64,000 bases of DNA, taken from positions 6,448,001 through 6,512,000 of the forward strand of contig NZ_AP021874.1 of the NCBI RefSeq assembly GCF_009688945.1, read 5' to 3'. Positions 26,815 through 34,796 of the stretch are shown one piece after another (the first letter of the stretch is position 1; every line of letters starts with the position of its first letter). The position numbers were made by a program, and so were the translations under genes. The DNA comes from Desulfosarcina alkanivorans (lineage in GTDB: Bacteria > Desulfobacterota > Desulfobacteria > Desulfobacterales > Desulfosarcinaceae). The notes beneath the pieces are model-generated. The model was not told where the DNA came from. It did no database searches and was given only the letters and a program-made list of their open reading frames with translations.

Positions 26815-26854
26815 TAAGAAAATCTATTTTTGATAAAAAAACATGCAAACACTG

Positions 26855-26883
26855 TTGACATTAATTTGAATAGATAATAAAAG
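26855..26883 (+). promoter_or_regulatory. Candidate promoter of the RpiR-family regulator
   Basis: TTGACA (26855-26860), 17 bp, TAAAAG (26878-26883), in a very AT-rich divergent region and immediately before the palindromes at 26901-26938. Confidence 0.45.
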
Positions 26884-26900
26884 TGTATAAAAAAAAATGC

Positions 26901-26938
26901 TTAAGCTGACTTCAGCTTAATGAAATGAAAATTTCATT
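26901..26938. promoter_or_regulatory. Two palindromic sites, probable RpiR operator
   Basis: TTAAGCTGA-CT-TCAGCTTAA (26901-26920) is a perfect 20-bp inverted repeat. AATGAAA-A-TTTCATT (26924-26938) follows at once. They lie between the candidate promoter and the start of the RpiR-family gene, and about 190 bp from soxB, which fits autoregulation and perhaps control of the sox operon. Confidence 0.6.
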
Positions 26939-26959
26939 TATTGCTTTGCAAAAGGGCTA

Positions 26960-27841
26960 ATGATGAATGACTCCCAGGCACACCCCGTGATCAAGGGGAT
27001 CGTAAAACAATTGGACTCGCTGACCCCCAAAGGAAAAATCCTGGGCAGCTACATTATCCAGAACCCCCGCAAGGCGGTGTTCATGACGACCAAAGAGCTT
27101 TCCGAAGCCTGCGGGGTCAGCGAGGCCACGGTGGTCCGGTTTGTGGGGCAGCTGGGCTATGGGGGGTATGGGGAGTTCCTGCAGGCGCTGCGTGACTTTG
27201 TGGATTCGGGGCTGAGCCTGCCGGACCGGGTGGACCTGCCCGGGATGAAAGGGCCCGGCACCGACCTGCTGCACCGGGTGGTCTTCGAGGAGATGAACAA
27301 CCTGCGACAGTTTTATGAAGCCATCGACATGGATGTGCTGGCACAGATCGTGGCGCAGCTGCAGGAAAGCCCCGCCATTTACCTGATCGGCTCCCGGGTC
27401 TCCTATACCTTTGCCTATTACATGGGGTGGTCCCTGACCAAGGTGCGCCGGGGGGTCCATATCCTGAAGGGCAGTGACAGCACGGCGATCGACTGGCTGA
27501 CCAATGCACCCGACAACAGCCTGGTGACCATCATCACCACCTCACGCTACCCCAACGAACTCATCAAGCTGGGCAAGGCCGCCCGCCGGCTTCAGCATAA
27601 TCTGCTGGTGATCACCGACAACCGGCTGTGCCCGGTGATTCCCTTCGCCCATCTTTCTCTGGTGGTGCCGTCCCGATCCATCCCGCTGATCGGCTACCCG
27701 TCCACCATCTCCTGCATCATCAATTACCTGGTACTGGAGCTGGTGAATCGTCAGGACCCGCGATTGAATGAACATCAGGAACGCCTGGAGCAGATGTACC
27801 TGGAAAATGACATCCTGTTCAACATGTACACCGACGACTGA
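26960..27841 (+). CDS. RpiR-family transcriptional regulator (HTH plus SIS domain)
   Basis: 293 residues. The N-terminal helix-turn-helix contains KAVFMTTKELSEACGVSEATVVRFVGQLGY (about 34-63), typical of RpiR. The SIS domain (about 125-260) has AIYLIGSRVSYTFAYYMGW and SLVTIITTSRYPNE. SIS domains usually bind phosphosugars, but RpiR proteins beside amine genes may sense other ligands. Divergent from soxBDAG with palindromes in its promoter region, so it is the likely regulator of that operon. Ligand unknown. Confidence 0.9.
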   Translation: MMNDSQAHPVIKGIVKQLDSLTPKGKILGSYIIQNPRKAVFMTTKELSEACGVSEATVVRFVGQLGYGGYGEFLQALRDFVDSGLSLPDRVDLPGMKGPGTDLLHRVVFEEMNNLRQFYEAIDMDVLAQIVAQLQESPAIYLIGSRVSYTFAYYMGWSLTKVRRGVHILKGSDSTAIDWLTNAPDNSLVTIITTSRYPNELIKLGKAARRLQHNLLVITDNRLCPVIPFAHLSLVVPSRSIPLIGYPSTISCIINYLVLELVNRQDPRLNEHQERLEQMYLENDILFNMYTDD

Positions 27842-27842
27842 G

Positions 27843-27950
27843 GCCGGAAGACAGAGGTCAGAGGGGCGGGGGGCATAAGGTCTAGGCTGAAAACTGAAGA
27901 CGAAATCTGAAAATCGGATGAGCGGCTTCCGGCCGCGGGCGGTTTTCTGA
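27843..27950. repeat. Intergenic inverted repeat of the GAAGAC/TCTGAC word family
   Basis: GCCGGAAG and AGGTCAGA on the left pair with CTTCCGGC and TCTGACCT on the right. It fills most of the gap between the RpiR gene and the sigma-54 activator genes, resembles 4286-4384, and may mark the transcript end. Confidence 0.45.
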
Positions 27951-28041
27951 CCTCCAGCCCCGGATTGCCGGTTTGCCTGAATCAACAAATTATGGCATCC
28001 TTTTCCATGCGGCATGAACCGTCAACTCAATTCTGGAAACG

Positions 28042-29577
28042 ATGGCCATGAAAACATCCACACGCCATTCCATTGCCCGGACCCTCGACATCGGATATGA
28101 GGAATTCCTTCCTTTTTTCGACGGCTTCAGCGAAGGTCTGCTCATCGTCGACCGGTTCGCTACGATCATCTATTACAACGCGATCATGGCCGCCATCGAC
28201 GAACTGGATCCGGCACAGGTGCTCGGGAAAAAAGTGGTGGACGTCTACGAGCTGTCTGAAACCGACAGCGTGATCATGCAGTGCCTGAAGAATCAACAGC
28301 CCATCGTCGACCGGTCCCTGCTCTACCGGACGCGGCGGGGCAAGGTGGCCAACACCATCCACACGGTGTTTCCCCTGTTCAAGCACGACCGGCTGGAGGG
28401 TGCCATCTGTCTGGTACGCGAGTACAACGTGCTCGAAGAGACCATATCGTCCGTCTCCATTCCCCGTAACAAGCGGGTCCTGCCCAATGACACACGCTTT
28501 GATTTCGAAGACATCATCGGCCGCAATATCGATTTTCTCCGGGCGGTCAATACGGCCAAGATGGCTGCCAACACGCCTTCGCCGGTGATGTTGTACGGGG
28601 AAACCGGCACCGGGAAAGAATTGTTTGCCCAGGCCATTCACAACCAGAGCGGTCGCATGAAACGCCGCTACACGGCGGTGAATTGTGCCGCCATACCGGA
28701 AAACCTGCTCGAAGGACTGCTGTTCGGCACCACCAGCGGGGCCTTTACCGGAGCGCGCAACAAATTGGGACTGTTCGAGCGCGCCAGCGGCGGCACCCTG
28801 TTTCTGGATGAACTCAACTCCATGGGTACCGGGCTGCAGGCCAAAATCCTCAGGGTTATCCAGGAGCGCAAGGTTCGCCGCCTGGGATCACTGCGGGAAA
28901 CGGAAATCGACGTTAAAATCATCAGCAGCGTCAACAAGGAGCCCCATGTGGCCATTGCCGAAAACAATCTGCGGCCCGACCTGTTCTACCGCCTGGGCGT
29001 GGTGTTCATTCCCATTCCTCCCCTGCGGGACCGCAAAGAGGATATCGTTCTCCTGGCGCGCCATTTCCTGGCCAAGCACAGCCGGGTGCTGAAACGCCAG
29101 GTGGCCGACATTTCCGCCAGCGTGCTGGCCCTGTTCAACGAGTATGACTGGCCGGGCAACGTCCGCGAACTGGAGCATGTCATCGAAGGGGCCATCAACC
29201 TGGTGGTTTCCAGTCGAACCATCGAGCGCCGGCACCTGCAGTCCCACCTGACCACCTGGCGGCGGTTGCGGGGACTGCCCAACACGGTTCAGCCGCCCGT
29301 GGCCGGTTCATCGTCCGAAGGAACCGGTCTTCATGGCCACCCGCGGCCCCATCCAAGAGGGTATGCCGCGTCCGCCGGTGCCGATCGGCAGCCGGTGAAC
29401 GGGGGCAAGGGGTTGCTGGCCACCCAGGCTGACCTTGAGAAGGTGGCGGTGACCGACGCACTGGCGGCCCACGGGGGGAACGTCACCCGGGCGGCAGCGA
29501 GCATCGGCATTTCACGGCAGCTGTTTACCTACAAGATGAAAAAATACCGGATCGACCGGCGGGACTATCTGAGATGA
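28042..29577 (+). CDS. Sigma-54-dependent activator, PAS-AAA-HTH (first of tandem pair)
   Basis: 511-residue enhancer-binding protein. PAS-like sensor at about 20-130, AAA+ domain at about 155-390 with Walker A GETGTGKE, the sigma-54 contact loop GAFTGA, LFLDELNSMG and the arginine-finger region FYRLGVVFIP, then a linker and a Fis-type HTH (NVTRAAASIGISRQLFTYKM) at the end. No receiver domain, so it is probably ligand- or redox-controlled. Overlaps the next activator by ATGA. Likely targets are the betaine genes around it. Confidence 0.92.
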   Translation: MAMKTSTRHSIARTLDIGYEEFLPFFDGFSEGLLIVDRFATIIYYNAIMAAIDELDPAQVLGKKVVDVYELSETDSVIMQCLKNQQPIVDRSLLYRTRRGKVANTIHTVFPLFKHDRLEGAICLVREYNVLEETISSVSIPRNKRVLPNDTRFDFEDIIGRNIDFLRAVNTAKMAANTPSPVMLYGETGTGKELFAQAIHNQSGRMKRRYTAVNCAAIPENLLEGLLFGTTSGAFTGARNKLGLFERASGGTLFLDELNSMGTGLQAKILRVIQERKVRRLGSLRETEIDVKIISSVNKEPHVAIAENNLRPDLFYRLGVVFIPIPPLRDRKEDIVLLARHFLAKHSRVLKRQVADISASVLALFNEYDWPGNVRELEHVIEGAINLVVSSRTIERRHLQSHLTTWRRLRGLPNTVQPPVAGSSSEGTGLHGHPRPHPRGYAASAGADRQPVNGGKGLLATQADLEKVAVTDALAAHGGNVTRAAASIGISRQLFTYKMKKYRIDRRDYLR

Positions 29578-31316
29578 ATGCAGCCGATCACCACCGGTTG
29601 TCCTATTTCGAGGCCATTGTCGAAGCGTTTGACGGCATGGTCTATGTCTGTTCACCGGACAACCGGATCGAATTCGTCAACCGGCAGGTGGTGGAGCAAC
29701 TGGGGCGTAACCCGGTGGGGGAGGCATGCCACAAGGCCCTGTACAATGGTGATCAGGTCTGTCCCTGGTGCCCGGAGCAGAATGTTTTCGAAGGCAGGGC
29801 GGTGCGCTGGGAATTCCAGAATCCCACGACCGGACGCTGGTACTACAACATGGCCACCCCCATCCGCCATGCCGATGGGTCCACTTCCAAATTGAGCCTC
29901 AGCCTGGACATCACCGAAAAAAAACGCGCTGAAGACGCCCACCTGGAAAGCGAACGCCGGCTGAGCACCCTGATGAACAACCTGCCGGGAATCGTTTATC
30001 GCTGCCGGGCCGACGACTCCTTTACCATGGAATTCGCCAGCCGGGGCACCAAGCGCCTGCTGGGATACGATCCCGAGGAACTGCTGGACGAGGGGCCCCA
30101 CGCGTTCCAGCGGATCGTTCATCCGGACGACCGCAAGAACATGCTGGCCCTGGTGAGGGAGACGGTGGCCATGCGGCGTCCCTTCAGCTTCATCTATCGC
30201 ATCCGGGCGGCCAATGGTAAGGAAAAGTGGGTCTGGGAGCAGGGCGAGGGGGTTTTCGACGACAGTGACCGGCTGGTGGCCTTGGAGGGTTTTATCAGCG
30301 ACGTCACCGCCTACAAGGAAGTGGAGCTGGATCTTCGCAAGGAGAATCTGCGCCTGCGTTCGTCCATCAGCGACCGTTATCGTTTCGGGGACATCATCGG
30401 CAAAAGTGAACCCATGCAGGCGGTTTACGAGCTGATTCTCAAGGCGGCCGCCAGTGATGCCAGCGTGATTGTCTCCGGAGAATCGGGTTCCGGCAAGGAA
30501 CTGGTGGCCCGGGCCATCCACCGGCTGAGTGATCGGCGGGAAGGCCGTTTTGTACCGGTCAACTGCGGGGCCATCCCCAAGGATCTGATGGAACGGGAGT
30601 TTTTTGGCCACCTGAGAGGCGCCTTCACCGGGGCCGGCGCCGATCGGATCGGGTTCCTGGATTCAGCGGACGGCGGCACGCTCTTTCTGGATGAGATCGG
30701 CGAAATCAGTCACGAAATGCAGGTCAAGCTGCTGCGGGTGCTCGACGGCGGGGGATATACGCCATTGGGGGGCGTCAAGCTCAAAAAAAGTGATTTCCGG
30801 GTGATCGCCGCCACCAACCGGAACCTGGTAAAGCTGGTGCAGGAAGGACAGATGCGGGAGGATTTTTTTTACCGCATCCGGATTCTGCCCGTCCGGCTGC
30901 CCCCGTTGCGTGAGCGGCAGGAGGATATTCCGCTGCTGATCGACCATTTCCTGTCTGCGCTGACCAAAGGCTCGGATCATCCCAAACACCTGCCTGTCCG
31001 GGTCCGCGAGGCCATGGAATCCTACGACTGGCCCGGTAATGTCCGTGAGCTGCAAAATGTGCTGCACACCTATGTGACCCTGGGCAAGCTCGACCTGATG
31101 GGGCAGATTACCATGGGCGCGGAGGCAGACGTCCCGGGTCCGGAGAATCCTGCCTGGCAGGGAAAAGGGCTTCGCCAGCGGATGGATATTCTTGAGAAAC
31201 GGATAATTCTGGGGGCCCTGGAACGGACGCGATGGCATCGCGGGAAGGCGGCCCAATTGCTGCAAATCAACTACAAGACCCTTCAGCGTAAAATTAAATC
31301 ACACGGTATAAAATAG
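29574..31316 (+). CDS. Sigma-54-dependent activator, PAS-PAS-AAA-HTH (second of tandem pair)
   Basis: 580 residues. PAS1 (about 10-115) contains VCPWCPEQ, a CxxC pair with a further upstream cysteine, suggesting redox or metal sensing. PAS2 is at about 130-250. The AAA+ domain (about 265-500) has GESGSGKE and GAFTGA, and a Fis-type HTH (HRGKAAQLLQINYKTLQRKI) ends the protein. Translationally coupled to the first activator. BCCT and sigma-54-like promoters follow, so regulation of betaine uptake is a reasonable inference. Confidence 0.92.
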   Translation: MNAADHHRLSYFEAIVEAFDGMVYVCSPDNRIEFVNRQVVEQLGRNPVGEACHKALYNGDQVCPWCPEQNVFEGRAVRWEFQNPTTGRWYYNMATPIRHADGSTSKLSLSLDITEKKRAEDAHLESERRLSTLMNNLPGIVYRCRADDSFTMEFASRGTKRLLGYDPEELLDEGPHAFQRIVHPDDRKNMLALVRETVAMRRPFSFIYRIRAANGKEKWVWEQGEGVFDDSDRLVALEGFISDVTAYKEVELDLRKENLRLRSSISDRYRFGDIIGKSEPMQAVYELILKAAASDASVIVSGESGSGKELVARAIHRLSDRREGRFVPVNCGAIPKDLMEREFFGHLRGAFTGAGADRIGFLDSADGGTLFLDEIGEISHEMQVKLLRVLDGGGYTPLGGVKLKKSDFRVIAATNRNLVKLVQEGQMREDFFYRIRILPVRLPPLRERQEDIPLLIDHFLSALTKGSDHPKHLPVRVREAMESYDWPGNVRELQNVLHTYVTLGKLDLMGQITMGAEADVPGPENPAWQGKGLRQRMDILEKRIILGALERTRWHRGKAAQLLQINYKTLQRKIKSHGIK

Positions 31317-31489
31317 TCTGTAATTAAGACAATTGTGTCCATATTGAAATAATATATATTTATTCCAAAGTGTTGAGTTGTGACCCGCCGGAATTTAGGG
31401 ACAATCTTGTCCGATCCGCCTGAGCTGACTCCCGCTGAAAAAATGAATCTTTCTTTTTCATTTCAATCTGCTGCAGGTCTGCCGCCCGC

Positions 31490-31507
31490 CTGGCACAAAA
31501 ATTGAAA
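31490..31507 (+). promoter_or_regulatory. Sigma-54-like promoter candidate upstream of the BCCT gene
   Basis: TGGCAC at 31491-31496, five bases, then TTGA in place of TTGC. The -24 half is perfect and the -12 half lacks the C. It lies 233 bp before the transporter start, next to two sigma-54 activators. The rest of the 423-bp gap holds the GntR site at 31635 and no gene. Confidence 0.35.
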
Positions 31508-31634
31508 AATTTCTTTCATCCGCTGGACGGTCGGACGTCATGTCACCCCATTTTTCTAAGTATGCCACTAAAAACTGACGTCTCCACGTTGCTTCTTTTT
31601 ATTACAGAGAATGGCGTAACTCCGGTCAAGCGGA

Positions 31635-31651
31635 ATATATTTTCAATATAT
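31635..31651. promoter_or_regulatory. GntR-type operator candidate, site 1 (BCCT)
   Basis: ATATATT-TTC-AATATAT, a perfect 7-bp inverted repeat with a 3-bp centre, 88 bp before the BCCT start codon. The same arms and spacing occur before the GntR gene at 33560-33576. Confidence 0.65.
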
Positions 31652-31739
31652 CGACGGGAGCTGTGTCGCTGGCATTGCGTTGCTGAAACGGGACACCAAT
31701 CAATCATCAAAACTGGAGCAATCGCTAAGGAGAATATGC

Positions 31740-33353
31740 ATGGCCAAAAAAGACAGGTTTACCACTTCCTACAAGGTGGGACAGGACAACATCCAGAGAT
31801 GGGGCATGGATATGCACAACCCGGTATTTTTTATATCGGCCGCCCTCGTCATTCTGTTCGTGGTTTCCACTCTGGTCAACCCCGTGGGTGCCAAGAAGCT
31901 CTTTGACGCTTCCAAAGGGTGGACCATTCAGAATTTCGACTGGTTTTTCATGATTTCCGGAAACATTTTCGTCTTGTTCTGTCTGATCATGATCGTGCTG
32001 CCGGTCGGGAAAATACGCCTGGGCGGCCCGACTGCCGAACCCGAGTTCAAACGGCTCTCCTGGTTTGCCATGTTATTTGCCGCCGGCATGGGCATCGGGC
32101 TCATGTTCTGGAGCGTGGCCGAACCGGTGGCCTATTTTACCGACTGGTGGGGAACGCCGCTCAATGTCGAAGCCCGTACGCCGGAAGCGGCAAGTGCGGC
32201 CATGGGCGCCACCATGTTTCACTGGGGGCTGCATCCCTGGGCCATTTATGCCGTCACCGCCCTGGCCCTTGCCTTTTTTGCCTTCAACAAAGGCATGCCC
32301 CTGACGATTCGCTCCACTTTTTACCCGGTTCTGGGTGAGAAGACCTGGAAAACCCCCGGCAACATCATCGATGTCGTTGCCGTCCTGGCCACCATTTTCG
32401 GTTTGGCCACCTCCCTGGGGTTCGGTGCCCAGCAGGCCAGCGCCGGCCTGAATTTTCTGTTCGGGATTAAAAGCACCATCGGTCTGCAGGTCTTCATTAT
32501 CGCCGCGGTTACCGGCGTGGCAGTGATTTCCGTGGTTCGGGGGCTCGAGGGCGGGGTCAAAGTGCTCAGCAATTTCAACATGCTGCTGGCCGTGGTCCTG
32601 CTGGGCTTCGTTATCGTGGCCGGCTCATTTTCCCACTTCATTGTCGGCTGCTTCAAAACCACCCTGGCCTATATGCAGGACATCATTCCGCTGAGCAACT
32701 GGATCGGCCGCACCGATGAAAAATTCTACAAGGGCTGGACGGTCTTCTACTGGGCCTGGTGGATTTCCTGGGCGCCCTTTGTGGGCATGTTCATCGCCCG
32801 GATCTCCAAGGGCCGAACCATCCGCGAATTTCTGATTGCCGTTTTGCTGGTGCCCACGATCCTTTCCATCTTCTGGATGCAGGCCTTCGGGGGCAATGCC
32901 ATCCTGCAGATCCAGAACAATGTGGGCGCATTGGCCAACGGGCTGGGTGAAGTTCCCCTGGCTACCTTCCAGATGCTGGCCAATCTGCCCCTGACCCAGA
33001 TCACCTCCTTTTTCGGAATTGTCCTGGTGCTGGTCTTTTTCGTCACCTCTTCCGACTCCGGTTCCCTGGTGGTGGATTCCATCACCGCCGGCGGCAAACT
33101 GGACGCACCCATCCCCCAGCGGGTCTTCTGGGCCGTCATGGAAGGTGCCATTGCCGCGGCGCTGCTGGTCGGCGGCGGCGCCGACGCCCTGGGCGCCATC
33201 CAGGCCGTGGCCGTGACCGTGGGACTGCCGTTTACGATGATCATGCTGGTCATGTGCATCAGCACCTACCTGGGGGTCCGCAGCGAGAACCTCGCGGATT
33301 ACCGTTCGCCCAGCGCAGGGTTTGCCAAGGCGGCCGACCAGATGGCGGATTAA
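31740..33353 (+). CDS. BCCT-family betaine/choline/carnitine transporter
   Basis: 537-residue inner-membrane transporter with about 12 hydrophobic segments. MFHWGLHPWAIYAV and FYWAWWISWAPFVGMFIARISKGRTIREF are the BCCT signatures, including the tryptophan box that binds quaternary ammonium groups. AAGGAG precedes the ATG at 31740; the frame runs 20 codons upstream without a ribosome site. Flanked by two sigma-54 activators and a GntR regulator with matched operators. Glycine betaine is the likely cargo; coupling ion not determined. Confidence 0.95.
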   Translation: MAKKDRFTTSYKVGQDNIQRWGMDMHNPVFFISAALVILFVVSTLVNPVGAKKLFDASKGWTIQNFDWFFMISGNIFVLFCLIMIVLPVGKIRLGGPTAEPEFKRLSWFAMLFAAGMGIGLMFWSVAEPVAYFTDWWGTPLNVEARTPEAASAAMGATMFHWGLHPWAIYAVTALALAFFAFNKGMPLTIRSTFYPVLGEKTWKTPGNIIDVVAVLATIFGLATSLGFGAQQASAGLNFLFGIKSTIGLQVFIIAAVTGVAVISVVRGLEGGVKVLSNFNMLLAVVLLGFVIVAGSFSHFIVGCFKTTLAYMQDIIPLSNWIGRTDEKFYKGWTVFYWAWWISWAPFVGMFIARISKGRTIREFLIAVLLVPTILSIFWMQAFGGNAILQIQNNVGALANGLGEVPLATFQMLANLPLTQITSFFGIVLVLVFFVTSSDSGSLVVDSITAGGKLDAPIPQRVFWAVMEGAIAAALLVGGGADALGAIQAVAVTVGLPFTMIMLVMCISTYLGVRSENLADYRSPSAGFAKAADQMAD

Positions 33354-33559
33354 TCCTCGCATGCATCACACCGCAACGGGCGCAGCGGTTCTTAAATGCT
33401 GCGTCCGTCTGCGACGCTTGTAAAGACACGGTTGGCAGGCCGGGCGCCCCCCGGTCCCTGGATTCAGGACGGCGGTTTCGCTTTCGGCGAAGCCGACGGC
33501 ACACGGCGGCCGCCGCGGCGGGATCGAGATGGTTATTTCTGAAGCGGTGCCGCCAATCG

Positions 33560-33576
33560 ATATATTCAAAATATAT
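33560..33576. promoter_or_regulatory. GntR-type operator candidate, site 2 (autoregulation)
   Basis: ATATATT-CAA-AATATAT, the same inverted repeat as at 31635-31651, 46 bp before the GntR start. The 268-bp gap after the BCCT gene holds no other feature. Confidence 0.65.
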
Positions 33577-33621
33577 TGACCGGCCTGCAAGAACCCGTGA
33601 GGGAGGAGAAAGACACCGGAC

Positions 33622-34329
33622 ATGAAGCGTGGTGAGACGAAGAGCAACGCGGTTCCGCTGAGTGAAATCGCCTATCGGCAGATCAAATCCCAGATTGTGA
33701 GCCTGACCCTGGAACCCGGCGCCCAAATCGATGAGACGGCCATGGCGGATTCCCTGGGCATTGGTCGCACCCCCATCCGGGAATCGCTTTTCCGTCTGGC
33801 TGCCGAGGGCCTGTTGCGGGTCAGGGCCGGCCGCGGTTTTTTTGTACGTGACATTACCCTGGACGATATCAAGGATCTTTTCGAAACGCTCATGATCATG
33901 GAACGGGCTGCCGTGGCCCTGGCGGCCAGGCGCATCGGCCCATCCGGAATCGGCCGGCTGGAACGTCTCAACGACCAGTTCCGGAGGGCCTGGCAGTGTC
34001 GGCAATTCCTTGATGTGACCCTGGCCAACAGCCATTTTCATCGAGAGCTTTATGCCGCCACCGGTAATGATTTCATGACATCCTATCTCAATTCGCTGCA
34101 AACCCAGAGTCAGCGTATGGCCTACATCTGTTTTACCCGGCCGGCCACTCTCGACCTTGAAGCCCATGCCGAGGAGTCCATCCGGGATCACCATGAACTG
34201 ATTGCCCGGTTGAAGCGAAAGGACGAATCCGGCGCTGTGGAACTGATTACCGGGCATATCCGGCGCTTCCGGGAACAGGTGGCCGACTATACGGCGCCTG
34301 CGCTGCTTGACCTTGGCATTGTTGCCTAA
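33622..34329 (+). CDS. GntR-family transcriptional regulator, FadR/FCD subclass
   Basis: 235 residues. The winged HTH (about 10-75) contains LEPGAQIDETAMADSLGIGRTPIRESLFRLAAEGLL, a GntR signature. The helical FCD domain follows (about 85-225), with DLFETLMIMERAAVALAA and a histidine set (SHFHREL, HAEESIRDHHELI) that usually holds a metal and an organic-acid ligand. Matching palindromes upstream of itself and of the BCCT gene suggest it controls betaine uptake. Ligand unknown. Confidence 0.92.
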   Translation: MKRGETKSNAVPLSEIAYRQIKSQIVSLTLEPGAQIDETAMADSLGIGRTPIRESLFRLAAEGLLRVRAGRGFFVRDITLDDIKDLFETLMIMERAAVALAARRIGPSGIGRLERLNDQFRRAWQCRQFLDVTLANSHFHRELYAATGNDFMTSYLNSLQTQSQRMAYICFTRPATLDLEAHAEESIRDHHELIARLKRKDESGAVELITGHIRRFREQVADYTAPALLDLGIVA

Positions 34330-34389
34330 CCCGTCAGGAACCGGCCGCTGGCGGCCACCTGCGAAATTTACAAGGAGAGCGTAACTAGA

Positions 34390-34794
34390 ATGGAATTAAG
34401 GGCTATCCACACCAACTGCTCCGGATGCGGGGTTTGCCGGCAAGTGTGTACCCTGGAGAACTTCAGGGAAGTCAATCCTTCCAAATCACTGCTGAAAATC
34501 CAAGGGCGATTCCCCTCGCCGGGAGATTACCGCATCCACATATGCGACCAGTGCGGTGCCTGTGCCGAGGTCTGTCCGGTGGAGGCGATCCAGGTGGTGG
34601 ACGGCGCCTACCGGGTCGACGAGGAGGAATGCGTGGGCTGCATGGAATGCGTAGCGGCCTGTCCCCGGGGCGTGATGATGGTCCATCCGGACAGGGAGGC
34701 GCCCGTCAAATGCACCTTGTGCGGCCAATGTGCCGAATTGTGCCCGCGCCAGGCCCTGGTGCTGGTGGATGACAAAATCAAAAAGGCGGGGTGA
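34390..34794 (+). CDS. Poly-[4Fe-4S] ferredoxin, electron partner of the adjacent AOR
   Basis: 134 residues with four CxxCxxCxxxC sets: CSGCGVCRQVC (from residue 10), CDQCGACAEVCP, CVGCMECVAACP and CTLCGQCAELCP, so up to four cubane clusters. Cytoplasmic, no signal peptide. The stop codon overlaps the region just before the AOR start, as in AorB-AorA pairs where a polyferredoxin subunit carries electrons from the tungsten enzyme. Ribosome site AAGGAGAG upstream. Confidence 0.88.
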   Translation: MELRAIHTNCSGCGVCRQVCTLENFREVNPSKSLLKIQGRFPSPGDYRIHICDQCGACAEVCPVEAIQVVDGAYRVDEEECVGCMECVAACPRGVMMVHPDREAPVKCTLCGQCAELCPRQALVLVDDKIKKAG

Positions 34795-34796
34795 TC

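Noticed and set aside
31340..31375. Third GntR site in the AATAATATATATTTATT stretch after the second activator
   Set aside because: The arms do not form ATATATT-N3-AATATAT; it is simply AT-rich.
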